A DNA stretch of 64,000 bases from JAGWBD01 sp965220615 (GTDB lineage: Bacteria; Chloroflexota; Anaerolineae; Aggregatilineales; Phototrophicaceae): NCBI GenBank assembly GCA_965220615.1, contig CBDCQL010000002.1, positions 1,302,001 to 1,366,000 of the forward strand. Direction: 5' to 3'. Numbering within the stretch: the first letter of the stretch is position 1; the number at the start of each line of letters is the position of its first letter. The position numbers and the translations under genes were made by a program. This document shows, piece by piece, positions 8,182 through 16,678 of this stretch. Below the pieces are notes generated by a model. That model was not told where the DNA came from, did no database searches, and worked only from the letters and a program-made list of their open reading frames with translations.

Positions 8182-9072
8182 CTACAGGCCTTTTCCCAGG
8201 GTCCATTCCATCAGGGCGGCCGCTACCCAGGTGGGCGCCGGCTGATTGTAGAGCTCGCTGGAGTCGCTGAATGCAAGATCCAGCACACGCCCGCGCATCG
8301 GCCCGCGCAGCCAGCGAAAGACCTGGCCGGCGTCGCGCGCGTCGCTTTTGGCAGCCACACAGTGCTGGTCGTAGCCCCAATAGTCTCCCCGACCGAGGAT
8401 ATCCATGCCCTCCTCCAGCACCTGTTGCGCGCGCGCCAGCCCCCGTTCATCGGGCCGCATGGCTTCCTCCGGCGCATCGCCGTAGCCAATGCCGTGGTGA
8501 AAGGCGTCGGCAGTGGAGACAATCACGGCATCCTTCGCGATTTCAGCCAGATCGTCGATACCGGGCAGATCTCCCGGTCGGCCGCCCGCGAGGTAGGGAT
8601 AGCGCTCAATGACCTGCGGCGCCTGCTCTGCTGTGATGCCCCGGCGTTCCAGTTCGGCATTCCAGAAGTGCCGCCAACTGTACAGCGCGTGGTCCCCGCG
8701 CCACTCCTGGCGTCCCTCCAGTCCCGGTCCCTGTATCCCCCACAATTCCTCACGACGGGGATCGCCGCCCCCGGAAACGCGCTGGCGGGCGTCTTCCATG
8801 GCGTCGCTGAAAGCGTGCAACACGCTGATGACCAGGACCCTGTCCGCGCCGCTGTCAAGGCAGGCGCGCACGCAGGCCGCGACCTGGTAGCCGCAGTCCT
8901 TCACGCCCGCGTGCGGAAAGACGAGCACTCCGCCGGCATCCAGGGTCCGGGAAAACGGGAAATCCGCGGCGCGTTCCAGCATGGTCAGGGTGCCGGCCGC
9001 GCCAAGCTCTTCATGTTCACGTCGATAGAGTTTGTGGATGTCCCTTTGCAGTTGTTCGCGGTCCAGTTTCAC
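8182..9072 (-). CDS. MEMO / class III dioxygenase-fold protein
   Basis: 296 residues, probably of the MEMO family (AmmeMemoRadiSam protein B; LigB-like dioxygenase fold). What I see: FPHAG with H54, H86 thirty-two residues later in SVLHAF, D189 and H192-H193 in STADAFHHGIGYG, and a late Cys in DQHCVAAK. Human MEMO1 has the same layout (H49, H81, D189, H192, C244), which is established knowledge. The start is a GTG five bases after GGGAGAG. It overlaps the end of the upstream MFS gene by 56 bp and closes a three-gene operon. Bacterial MEMO proteins have no firmly known substrate; a metal-dependent redox role is possible. Confidence 0.6.
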   Translation of the reverse strand: MKLDREQLQRDIHKLYRREHEELGAAGTLTMLERAADFPFSRTLDAGGVLVFPHAGVKDCGYQVAACVRACLDSGADRVLVISVLHAFSDAMEDARQRVSGGGDPRREELWGIQGPGLEGRQEWRGDHALYSWRHFWNAELERRGITAEQAPQVIERYPYLAGGRPGDLPGIDDLAEIAKDAVIVSTADAFHHGIGYGDAPEEAMRPDERGLARAQQVLEEGMDILGRGDYWGYDQHCVAAKSDARDAGQVFRWLRGPMRGRVLDLAFSDSSELYNQPAPTWVAAALMEWTLGKGL

Positions 9073-10273
9073 TTCTGCTCTCCCTCAATGTTCGCATCCC
9101 GGCCAGGAGGCCGAACGCCCCCGAGCGCTCGACAATGACCGGCACGACGACTCCTGTTGCCAGAGTGGCTGCCAGCAGCCACAGAAGCGAATCGAAACCC
9201 GTCAGACCAATCAACAGGCCTCCGGCCACCGGGCCCAGCACCTTGCCCAGGTTTTGCAACATGCCAACCAGACCCATGGCCGCCCCCAGATTCCCGGTCG
9301 GGATTTGTCGGGTGACCAGACTGAGCGTCGCCGGAAACACCAGTGCCTGGGCGATACCGGTTGCCATTGCCGGGACAAGCAGCCCGGCGCCCTCCGCAAG
9401 CGGCAGGACGGCCAGGCCGGCAGCCAGCAGCAACAAACCGGCCGCGACGGCAGGTCCGTTTCCCAGGCGGTCAGCCAGGCGACCGCCCGGAGGTCGGGCC
9501 AACAGGTGGGCAGCTTCCTGCACAGAGAAGAACAGTCCGACAAGCGCCACATTGGTCCCGGCAGCCAGCGCGTACACTGGCAAAAAAGTCTTTACGGCAT
9601 AGAGCGCCACAAACATCGCCAGTTCCAGCGCGCCCGCCAGCCAGATACCGGAGGAACGACCAGCGGCACGCAGGGAAGCCCGCAACTGTCGCAGCAGCGG
9701 CACCGGTGTCGCCCGGGGCGGCATGCGACCGCCCTGGACCTGCAACACCGGCAGGAGAGCCAGGGCGCTGATGAGGCCTGTGATCGTGTAAACGGCGACG
9801 GGGTCATGCGCAAGCAGCAACCAGCCTGCCAGTGCAGGGCCCACGATGTAACCGCCGCTGCGCGCCAGTCCGAACCAGCCGAGTCGTTCCGCCACGCCAC
9901 TGCTACGCATTTCCGCAATGCTGGCCAAAGTCACCGGCCCGTAGATGGCGGTCGCCAGGCCGTGAATAATGCGGACCAGCAGCAATTGCTCCGGGCTGGT
10001 CACGAAGCGATAAACAAAGGGCATCAGTACGAAAAAGGCCGTGCCGGCCAGCAACCAGGATCGTCGTCCCTGACGATCGGACAGCAAACCGACCAGGGGC
10101 TTGAGGAGCAGACCCGTGAGAGTGGATACCGAAACCACCAGACCAAGAAACAGGTCTGTGGCGCCCAGAGATGCGGCCAGGATGGGCAGCAATGGCGTCT
10201 TGCCCATTTGGTAACCGCTGCGAACAATAAAGTCCGCCGCGCCAAGGCGCAGAAAGTCGCGCGGGATTTTCAT
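9017..10273 (-). CDS. Major facilitator superfamily transporter
   Basis: 418 residues with twelve predicted hydrophobic helices. The loop 2-3 motif of MFS drug-type transporters is visible as LVGLLSDRQGRRSWLLAG near 60-75, and a related copy as GGRLADRLGNGP in the second half. The start ATG overlaps the stop of the BNR-propeller gene in an ATGA, so the two are translationally coupled. The 3' end overlaps the MEMO-like gene by 56 bp. Export of a small molecule is the usual role of this class; the cargo cannot be inferred. Confidence 0.88.
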   Translation of the reverse strand: MKIPRDFLRLGAADFIVRSGYQMGKTPLLPILAASLGATDLFLGLVVSVSTLTGLLLKPLVGLLSDRQGRRSWLLAGTAFFVLMPFVYRFVTSPEQLLLVRIIHGLATAIYGPVTLASIAEMRSSGVAERLGWFGLARSGGYIVGPALAGWLLLAHDPVAVYTITGLISALALLPVLQVQGGRMPPRATPVPLLRQLRASLRAAGRSSGIWLAGALELAMFVALYAVKTFLPVYALAAGTNVALVGLFFSVQEAAHLLARPPGGRLADRLGNGPAVAAGLLLLAAGLAVLPLAEGAGLLVPAMATGIAQALVFPATLSLVTRQIPTGNLGAAMGLVGMLQNLGKVLGPVAGGLLIGLTGFDSLLWLLAATLATGVVVPVIVERSGAFGLLAGMRTLRESRSETGPRTTAKGHPQTLST

Positions 10274-13200
10274 GCGCCCACAGGAACCACCTGCGCCTGT
10301 AGCAATTCCCGGTTGAAGGCAGCCAGAGCATTTTCTTCGAGTTCAACAAGACCCGCCAGCACAGTCCGTATTTGCTCTTCGTACATCGCGTAGACTTCAT
10401 GCGCCTGGTCCGTCGGGCGATAGTCACCGGAGGCCACGACCGGGGTCAGGGCCGCCAGTTTGCCCGCCAGTTGCATGCCGTGATTGAGAAAGTCCGGCCA
10501 GCCGGGCTTCAGGTCCGGCAGCATTAATTGCTTCTCGATGCCCAGCACCTGGTCATGCAATTCCCTCGCCTGGGAGGCTACGTCCCCGCCCAGGTCCTCG
10601 CGCCCGGCCAGCGCTACAAGGCTGGCGCGCAGGCACCGCATGCGATTGACAGCCGTGTGGGTCTCACTGAGCAAGTCACGAATCTGCAGCAGCAGGTCAA
10701 ACTGGGCGCGCAAGTCCTCCGGCGGCGCGTCGGACAGAGGGTCGAGAACGACCTCGAACCTTTCTTCCAACGTCTGGTCCCCGGTACGCAGCCGAACCGA
10801 ATAAATGCCCGGCAGGGCCATGGGGCCGGCCACGTCTCCGGAATGCACGTCATGCGCCGCCAGTCGCGTCGCGTCTTCATAATGCAGGTCCCAGATGAAG
10901 CGGTTCCAGCCCGCCCTGGCCGTGAGAAATTCCTCGCGCGGCGCACCCGGCGGCAATTCCTTCTGCGCCGCGCGGGTCTCATCGTCCAGACTGCGAAAGC
11001 TGCGGACGAGCTGACCGGATTCATCCAGCACCTCCAGTTGGATGGGCTGCGGCGGCGCGTCATTCAGCCACCAGGTGATGACCGACCCTTTAGGCGGGTT
11101 GCAGCCGGAATCGAGATAGCTGCGCGTCACCAGGTTTTCTTCAGATCTTTCCTCCGTGTAGGCCGCGACCACGCCCAGCGTGCCCATGTAGGTCTTGCCC
11201 GGAACGCCACCAAAAGCGCGTTCGAAGACCTTGGGCATCAGCCGGACGGCGGGACGCGGCCTGAGCAGGGTCGTTTCCGTCGGCGCGGCTCCAAGTTGCC
11301 GCAGGGCCGTCAGGTCATCCAGGATCCAGAAGGAGCGACCATGCGTCGCGGCGATGAGGTCGCTGCCCTTGACGAGCAGATCGTAGACCGGCGCGACCGG
11401 CAAATTGAGTTGCAGCGCCTGCCAGTCATCGCCGCCGTTGAAGGAAATGTAAACACCGGTCTCGCTGCCGGCATAGAGCAACCCTGGCCGGCCCGGGTCT
11501 TCCCGGATTACGCGCGTAAAATCGCCTTCACGAATGCCAGCGTTGATGGCTTGCCAACTGGCGCCGTAGTCCCGCGTGCGCCACAGCATCGGGCGGGTGT
11601 CGTCCAGCTTGTAGCGCGTACAGGCCATCCACGCCGTCCCGGCTTCATGGGGCGACGCCTCAATGGTTGAAACCAGCGTCCTCTCCCGCAGCTCCGGCGG
11701 GGTGATGTCCGCCCAGTTTTCTCCCGCGTCGCGAGTGATATGCACCAGGCCATCGTCCGAACCGGCCCATAACAATCCCTTTTCCAACGGTGACTCAGCA
11801 AGGGCGAAGACCGTCGCGTAGGCCTCGGCGCCCACGGCCTCGCGGTTGACTGGTCCGCCGCTGGCGATCAGGGTCTCCGGGTCCGCGCAGGTGAGGTCCG
11901 GACTAATCTCCTCCCAACTCTGTCCCTCGTTGGTGGAGCGCAACACCTGGTTGCCTCCAATGTAGAGCGTGTCAGGATCATGCGGCGAAATGACGATGGG
12001 ATAGGTCCAGGCGAAGCGGTAACGGTCCTTCGACGTGGGTTCGCCGCGCAGCGATTCGGGCCAGGTGGTGATCATGCGAATCTGCTGCGCGCGGTGGTCG
12101 TAGCGCTGCAGGGAATTGCCGCCCCCCGGCGAACTGCCGATCGCGCCAACGTAAAGCACGTCCGGGTTGTCCGGCCGCACGGCGATGTAACCGCTTTCGC
12201 CTGTACCCGCCGGCCAGCAATCCCCCCAGGTGATGGAGGTCCGCGGGCTGCGTGAGGGCACGGCCACGCTGCTGTTGTCCTGTTGTGTGCCATACACGAC
12301 GTAGGGATCGCGCGAATTCACGTCCATGCGATAAAACTGGGCTGTGGGCTGATTGAATTGAGTCGACCAGGTGGAGCCGCCGTTTAACGAGACGCAGGCA
12401 CCACCGTCATTGCCCTGAATCATGCGCCGCGGATTGTTGGAGTCGATCCACAGATCGTGATTGTCGCCATGGGGCGTGGAAATCTGCTCGTAGTTGCGAC
12501 CACCGTCAATGGACTTCCACAAACTCAGGTTGTTGACGTAGACGGTATCGCCATCCAGTGGGTCCGGCGTCAAATGCATGTAATACCAACCACGTGAGAT
12601 GAGTTCGTCATTTGCTGCCACGTGCTCCCAGGTGGCGCCGTAGTCATCGGAGCGGAACATGCCCCCACCGCCGGTGGCTTCCATCAGGGCCCAGACACGC
12701 CCCGGGCGCGCCGGCGAGGCGGCGACGCCGATTTTGCCCCGAACGCCATCCGGCAGGCCGGGTTTGCGCGAGATATCCCGCCAGCTCTCGCCACCATCTT
12801 CGGACATCCAGATGCCGCTGTCAGGCCCCCCGCTGGAGATATCCCAGAAGTTGCGGTAGGCCTCCCAGAAGGCGGCGTAAAGAATGCGGGGATTGTTGAC
12901 GTCGACGGAGAGGTCAATGGCTCCGGCCTTCTCGCTCTTGAAGAGAACCTGGCGCCAGTTCTGTCCACCATCGACTGTCTTGTAGACGCCGCGTTCGCGG
13001 TTGGGCCCGAAGGCGTGCCCCAGGGCGGCCACCCAGGCGACGTCCGGGTCGTCGGGATGAATACGTATTTTGGCGATGTGGCGCGTGTCCTTCAGGCCCA
13101 GGTGAGACCAGCTGCGCCCTGCATCGGTTGAGCGATAAACGCCGTCGCCATGGGTCACGTCAAGCCGAATGGTCGTCTCGCCCGTGCCGGCATAGATGAC

Positions 13201-13428
13201 GTTGGGGTCGGCTTCCGAAACGGCCAGCGCACCGACTGAAGCGGTGTTGAACCAGCCGTCACTGATGTTCTGCCAGTAGGTGCCGGCGTCATCGCTCTTC
13301 CATACACCGCCGGCGCAGGCGCCAAAGTAAAAGACATTCTGTTGCTGAACGTCTCCGGCCACCGCGACCACGCGACCGCCCCGGAAGGGGCCGATACAAC
13401 GCCACTCCAGCAATCCGTCCAGTTTCAT
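10270..13428 (-). CDS. Large BNR/sortilin-like beta-propeller protein
   Basis: 1052 residues, built mostly of Asp-box (BNR) blades. I count about eleven copies, such as KSDDAGTYW, RSTDAGRSW, KTVDGGQNW, MSEDGGESW, RSDDYGATW, RSTNEGQSW, ITRDAGENW and RTRDYGASW, forming two propellers in the first 700 residues. A C-terminal beta-rich part and a helical tail (about 930-1050) follow. It matches the VPS10/sortilin-like 'BNR repeat glycosyl hydrolase' group, whose enzymatic role is unproven. There is no signal peptide, although relatives are often secreted. I start at 13428, where the ATG follows GGAGG; a frame start seven codons upstream has no ribosome site. First gene of an operon with an MFS transporter and a MEMO-like protein. 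Confidence 0.8.
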   Translation of the reverse strand: MKLDGLLEWRCIGPFRGGRVVAVAGDVQQQNVFYFGACAGGVWKSDDAGTYWQNISDGWFNTASVGALAVSEADPNVIYAGTGETTIRLDVTHGDGVYRSTDAGRSWSHLGLKDTRHIAKIRIHPDDPDVAWVAALGHAFGPNRERGVYKTVDGGQNWRQVLFKSEKAGAIDLSVDVNNPRILYAAFWEAYRNFWDISSGGPDSGIWMSEDGGESWRDISRKPGLPDGVRGKIGVAASPARPGRVWALMEATGGGGMFRSDDYGATWEHVAANDELISRGWYYMHLTPDPLDGDTVYVNNLSLWKSIDGGRNYEQISTPHGDNHDLWIDSNNPRRMIQGNDGGACVSLNGGSTWSTQFNQPTAQFYRMDVNSRDPYVVYGTQQDNSSVAVPSRSPRTSITWGDCWPAGTGESGYIAVRPDNPDVLYVGAIGSSPGGGNSLQRYDHRAQQIRMITTWPESLRGEPTSKDRYRFAWTYPIVISPHDPDTLYIGGNQVLRSTNEGQSWEEISPDLTCADPETLIASGGPVNREAVGAEAYATVFALAESPLEKGLLWAGSDDGLVHITRDAGENWADITPPELRERTLVSTIEASPHEAGTAWMACTRYKLDDTRPMLWRTRDYGASWQAINAGIREGDFTRVIREDPGRPGLLYAGSETGVYISFNGGDDWQALQLNLPVAPVYDLLVKGSDLIAATHGRSFWILDDLTALRQLGAAPTETTLLRPRPAVRLMPKVFERAFGGVPGKTYMGTLGVVAAYTEERSEENLVTRSYLDSGCNPPKGSVITWWLNDAPPQPIQLEVLDESGQLVRSFRSLDDETRAAQKELPPGAPREEFLTARAGWNRFIWDLHYEDATRLAAHDVHSGDVAGPMALPGIYSVRLRTGDQTLEERFEVVLDPLSDAPPEDLRAQFDLLLQIRDLLSETHTAVNRMRCLRASLVALAGREDLGGDVASQARELHDQVLGIEKQLMLPDLKPGWPDFLNHGMQLAGKLAALTPVVASGDYRPTDQAHEVYAMYEEQIRTVLAGLVELEENALAAFNRELLQAQVVPVGA

Positions 13429-13627
13429 ACTGCCTCCGCCTGCGACCATAACGTGATGCCTGACCAGTCGATGCTGCGCCTGTTTCCGACTATCCGATGA
13501 CCCGCGCCAGTTGCCGCCCCGGCAGGCCGGAACACATGGACATCGGCCCGTCTTTCAGGACTGCCACGTATACTCCCGGACAACTGCAGCGCAAGCATGT
13601 GTCTGTGTTTAACATGGTTGTGCCATT

Positions 13628-14398
13628 TTATAGACGCCCGCCATCGACGGGCAGGACCTGGCCGGTGACCCAGCCAGCATATTCCGAAGCAAAAAACATG
13701 ACGCCGTGGGCGACGTCGGCCGGACTGCCGAGACGCCTGAGGGCCAGGCTATCGATCAACGCGCGCTGTCCCTTCTCCCCCATATCCTGCCACTGCTTTT
13801 CGGTAGTCGGATTCGATCTCACAAAGCCGGGGGCGATGTTGTTGACCGTGATTCCCCAGGGGCCCAGTTCCCAGGCCAGTTGCCGCGTCAAATGAATCTG
13901 TGCCGCCTTGGCTGCGGCATAGGCCTGTATGCCCGTCAGGCTGGGTCGCAAACCCGCCCCACTGGAAATGTTCACGATGCGACCATAGCGCGCCCGCTTC
14001 ATTGCGGGCGCCACCGCCTGGCTCATCCAGAAGACTGCGCGCAGGTTGACTTCAAAAACGCTGTCCCAGTCATCCCCGTCAATTTCTTCAAGGGGCCGGC
14101 CCACTTGACCCAACACACCGCCGGCGTTGTTGACCAGCACCTGCACCGACTCCCCGTCGCTGCTGACTTCGCTCACGAAGTCCTGCACTTCGGCCCGTTT
14201 CCTCACATTGACTGTGCGGGCCTCGCAGAGGCCGCCTGCCTCCCCGATTGAAGAGCCGGTCTCCTCGACCTCGTCGGACAGGATGTCGCAAATCCAGACT
14301 TTGGCGCCCAGGCCTGCAAATGCCTGGGCTATGGCTCTCCCAATGCCGTGTGCGGCTCCGGTGACAATGACCCGTTTTCCGGAAAAGTCGTACTGCAT
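13628..14398 (-). CDS. Short-chain dehydrogenase/reductase
   Basis: A classical SDR of 256 residues: NAD(P)-binding TGAAHGIG at 14-21, NNAG near 92, active-site region NISSGAGLRP followed by YAAAK, and the C-terminal signature GQVLPVDGG. D36 in ICDILSD suggests NAD(H) preference. Last gene of a three-gene operon, three bases after the ketopantoate-reductase-like gene. The substrate is unknown. Confidence 0.88.
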   Translation of the reverse strand: MQYDFSGKRVIVTGAAHGIGRAIAQAFAGLGAKVWICDILSDEVEETGSSIGEAGGLCEARTVNVRKRAEVQDFVSEVSSDGESVQVLVNNAGGVLGQVGRPLEEIDGDDWDSVFEVNLRAVFWMSQAVAPAMKRARYGRIVNISSGAGLRPSLTGIQAYAAAKAAQIHLTRQLAWELGPWGITVNNIAPGFVRSNPTTEKQWQDMGEKGQRALIDSLALRRLGSPADVAHGVMFFASEYAGWVTGQVLPVDGGRL

Positions 14399-14401
14399 GG
14401 G

Positions 14402-15412
14402 TCAGACCAGCTTCCCGGCCAGTTCATCGACGTTGGCGCGCGCCAGCGGGCGCTGCCCGGCCTCGATTTCGTGGATCATCGCCTTCATGCGTCGCGTCAG
14501 GAGCATGGTGTGGTCACAAGCCTTTCCCGCCGCCAGTACCTGCTCATACATGACGACCTCGGTCGGTCGCCTGCGCACGGCCAGGTCGCGCCAGATGCCG
14601 CTGTGTGTCTTGGCCGAACGGCGGTTGAAGGCCACCATGTCCGCCAGCGAACGTTCGGCGTCATGTCTGCTGCCGCCAGGCAGAAAGGCCAGCGGGTCAA
14701 AGCCGTTGAAGGCCTCGGGCCGGATCCCGCTGTCGCAGGCGACCGCGAGCACCTCACGGGCGATGGTCACGTAGATTTCCCGATGTTCGCTGTTGGCCAG
14801 CGCGTCCGCGATGGAGTCATTGGTCAGCGCGGTGACGAAGAGCATCGCGCCGTAGGCTTCCTTGCTCCACAAATAGCCGAAAATATTGTCCGAGATACGA
14901 GCGTCCTCGTCAAAGACGAGCAAGGCCGATCGCAGCGCCTGCACGCGTTGGGACATGCCACCATCGATCTCACCGACCACCACGGCGCCGCGACCTCCGT
15001 AGTGGATTACGCCAGGTTCCTGATAGTCCGCCCCGAAATTGACAAAGGCGCCCATCGTCCGTTCTTCACCGACTGCCTCGGCGATCAACGCTTCGTTCAG
15101 GCCGTTTTGCATCGAGACGACGAAACCCTCCGGAGCGAGAAATGGCGTGAGGGCCGTCATCGCCGCCGCCGTGTCCTGCGACTTCACGCAGAGCAACACG
15201 ACCGGATAGCTGTCGGCAAGTTGCTCAGGACGGAATGCCCGCACGCAGGTGCGAAAGGACGCCAAAGGCCCACAGATTTCCAGCCCTCTTTCCCGCATGG
15301 CGGCGACGTGTGCCTCGTCGCGATCGACGAGGGTGACGTCATGACCGGCCAGGGCGAGGTGGGCCCCGAGGCACCCGCCAATCGCTCCGGCTCCGAAAAC
15401 CAGCAGCTTCAT
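14402..15412 (-). CDS. Ketopantoate reductase family oxidoreductase (ApbA/PanE-like)
   Basis: 336 residues. The N-terminal Rossmann motif is FGAGAIGGCLGAHLA (6-20), followed by CVKSQDT near 75 and the family segment SMQNGLNE near 100. The C-terminal helical domain has KEAYGAMLFVTALTND with the expected Lys. True PanE makes pantoate from ketopantoate with NADPH; many family members in catabolic operons act on other 2-oxo acids, and this one is next to an SDR and a carboxypeptidase rather than other pantothenate genes. The ATG directly follows the stop of the M14 gene. Confidence 0.8.
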   Translation of the reverse strand: MKLLVFGAGAIGGCLGAHLALAGHDVTLVDRDEAHVAAMRERGLEICGPLASFRTCVRAFRPEQLADSYPVVLLCVKSQDTAAAMTALTPFLAPEGFVVSMQNGLNEALIAEAVGEERTMGAFVNFGADYQEPGVIHYGGRGAVVVGEIDGGMSQRVQALRSALLVFDEDARISDNIFGYLWSKEAYGAMLFVTALTNDSIADALANSEHREIYVTIAREVLAVACDSGIRPEAFNGFDPLAFLPGGSRHDAERSLADMVAFNRRSAKTHSGIWRDLAVRRRPTEVVMYEQVLAAGKACDHTMLLTRRMKAMIHEIEAGQRPLARANVDELAGKLV

Positions 15413-16561
15413 CTACTGGCCCACGACCACGTTGAGCGCTTCGATGCAGGAACGCCCGAAACGCATGCAACCGTCCGCCAGCAGGGAATCGCCGAAACCC
15501 GGCACTTCCGGGAATGGCAGCTCCAGCGTCCATGCGGGGCAGCCAAAAGTGGTTGCTATGAAGTTGACGGACATGCCGGCTTCAGCGGCGTCCTCACCCT
15601 CAATGCCCACTGGCGGCGGCTGCAATTCCGGTTGCAGGCGCGCCAGTTCCAGCACAAAGTGCAGGGCCTTGCGGGCAGCTGCCGGGTCCAGATGCACGGC
15701 CGAGGGAACGACCCAGATGTAGGGGCGCGTCTCATCGCCATGGAGGTCGATGAAGTAGTCGACTCCCTCGTGTTCAACAGCCCGTTTGATGGCCGCCACT
15801 TCCGGGCTGGCGCTTGCCGGCTCTTTCCAGTCGCGGTTTAGATCGACGCCGTCGGCATTGGCGCGCAGATTTCCCAGTGCGCTGCCGTCGGGATTGGCAT
15901 TGGGGATCACGGAAATGGTTGTTTTGGCCTTTAGCTCCGCGGCGACCTCGTCGTCAGGGTCCAGCAGGCGACGGACCAGACCCTCGGCTACCCATTCGGC
16001 CATGGGCTCCCCGGCATGCTGTCGGGCGATGACCCAGATGCGCTCGCCACCCGTTTCTTCGCCAAACACCAGCATGTCAAGCGAACGGTCCTGCACCGAA
16101 CGACCGATCGATCGCCGTTCAACGCCGGGGGTCCCGGTCGCTACAGTAAGCAGGGCCCGCCGACGCGTTTCAGGGTAGGGAACAAAAAAGGCATAGCTGG
16201 CAGTTTCCGGAGCCTGGTCATGGGTAAATTTCAGTACGCCATTCTGGTAGCTCGTGGGCAACCGCTGCCAATTGATGTGGTCTGCCGAAGTCAGCACACG
16301 GTAACGGGGCCATGCGTCCGGATAACTGGCGCGGGCGGCATTGCTGATCGCAAAGCGCCGGTTTTCACCTGCAACGCCCCCGGCGCGAAAATAGAACCAC
16401 TGGCAAAAGACCGCGTTGCTGTCCGGCCGGATTCTGAGCGTTGCCGAAGGCCCCTTCACCTTGTCAACGATGATGTTGCCACCATCGAAATCTGCCGTAA
16501 TCTCCATGGACCTGCGCTCCACATGCACTGGCGCAAAGCGTAGACCAAGTGCAGCGGTCAC
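15413..16561 (-). CDS. M14 family zinc carboxypeptidase, cytosolic (CCP-like) type
   Basis: 382 residues. An N-terminal beta-sandwich domain (about 18-130; GGNIIVDK, FYFRAGGVAGENRRFAI) precedes the peptidase domain, the layout of cytosolic carboxypeptidases of the M14_6/CCP type. Zinc ligands H182 and E185 (RQHAGEPMAEW) and H274 (IDLHGDE), the substrate-binding NR pair at 242-243 (VDLNRDW), and the catalytic Glu in WTLELPFPE are all present, so it should be active. The start is a GTG five bases after AAGGAGG; an internal ATG 18 codons later is less well served. First gene of the minus operon, divergent from a binding-protein gene. Confidence 0.85.
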   Translation of the reverse strand: MTAALGLRFAPVHVERRSMEITADFDGGNIIVDKVKGPSATLRIRPDSNAVFCQWFYFRAGGVAGENRRFAISNAARASYPDAWPRYRVLTSADHINWQRLPTSYQNGVLKFTHDQAPETASYAFFVPYPETRRRALLTVATGTPGVERRSIGRSVQDRSLDMLVFGEETGGERIWVIARQHAGEPMAEWVAEGLVRRLLDPDDEVAAELKAKTTISVIPNANPDGSALGNLRANADGVDLNRDWKEPASASPEVAAIKRAVEHEGVDYFIDLHGDETRPYIWVVPSAVHLDPAAARKALHFVLELARLQPELQPPPVGIEGEDAAEAGMSVNFIATTFGCPAWTLELPFPEVPGFGDSLLADGCMRFGRSCIEALNVVVGQ

Positions 16562-16590
16562 GCAAACCTCCTTCCTCTGGCGCCCCGCGG

Positions 16591-16612
16591 GTCTGACTGT
16601 ATACTGTCAGAC
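16591..16612. promoter_or_regulatory. 22-bp palindrome in a divergent promoter region
   Basis: Perfect 7-bp arms GTCTGAC (16591-16597) and GTCAGAC (16606-16612) flank an 8-bp centre that contains the palindrome GTATAC. The centre also gives a TATACT -10-like hexamer on the plus strand. It lies between the divergent M14 operon (start 16561) and the permuted binding protein (start 16679), a fitting place for a dimeric repressor site. No regulator gene is nearby. Confidence 0.45.
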
Positions 16613-16678
16613 GGCAAGCGGCCCTGGAGCAATGAGATCCAGGTTGCCGTTCGGCCCATCGCACTAACGGAGGAAACA

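Noticed and set aside
9017..9072. 56-bp same-strand overlap as a sign of a wrong start or frameshift
   Set aside because: The GTG start of the MEMO-like gene has a good GGGAGAG site, and both reading frames look intact, so the overlap seems real.
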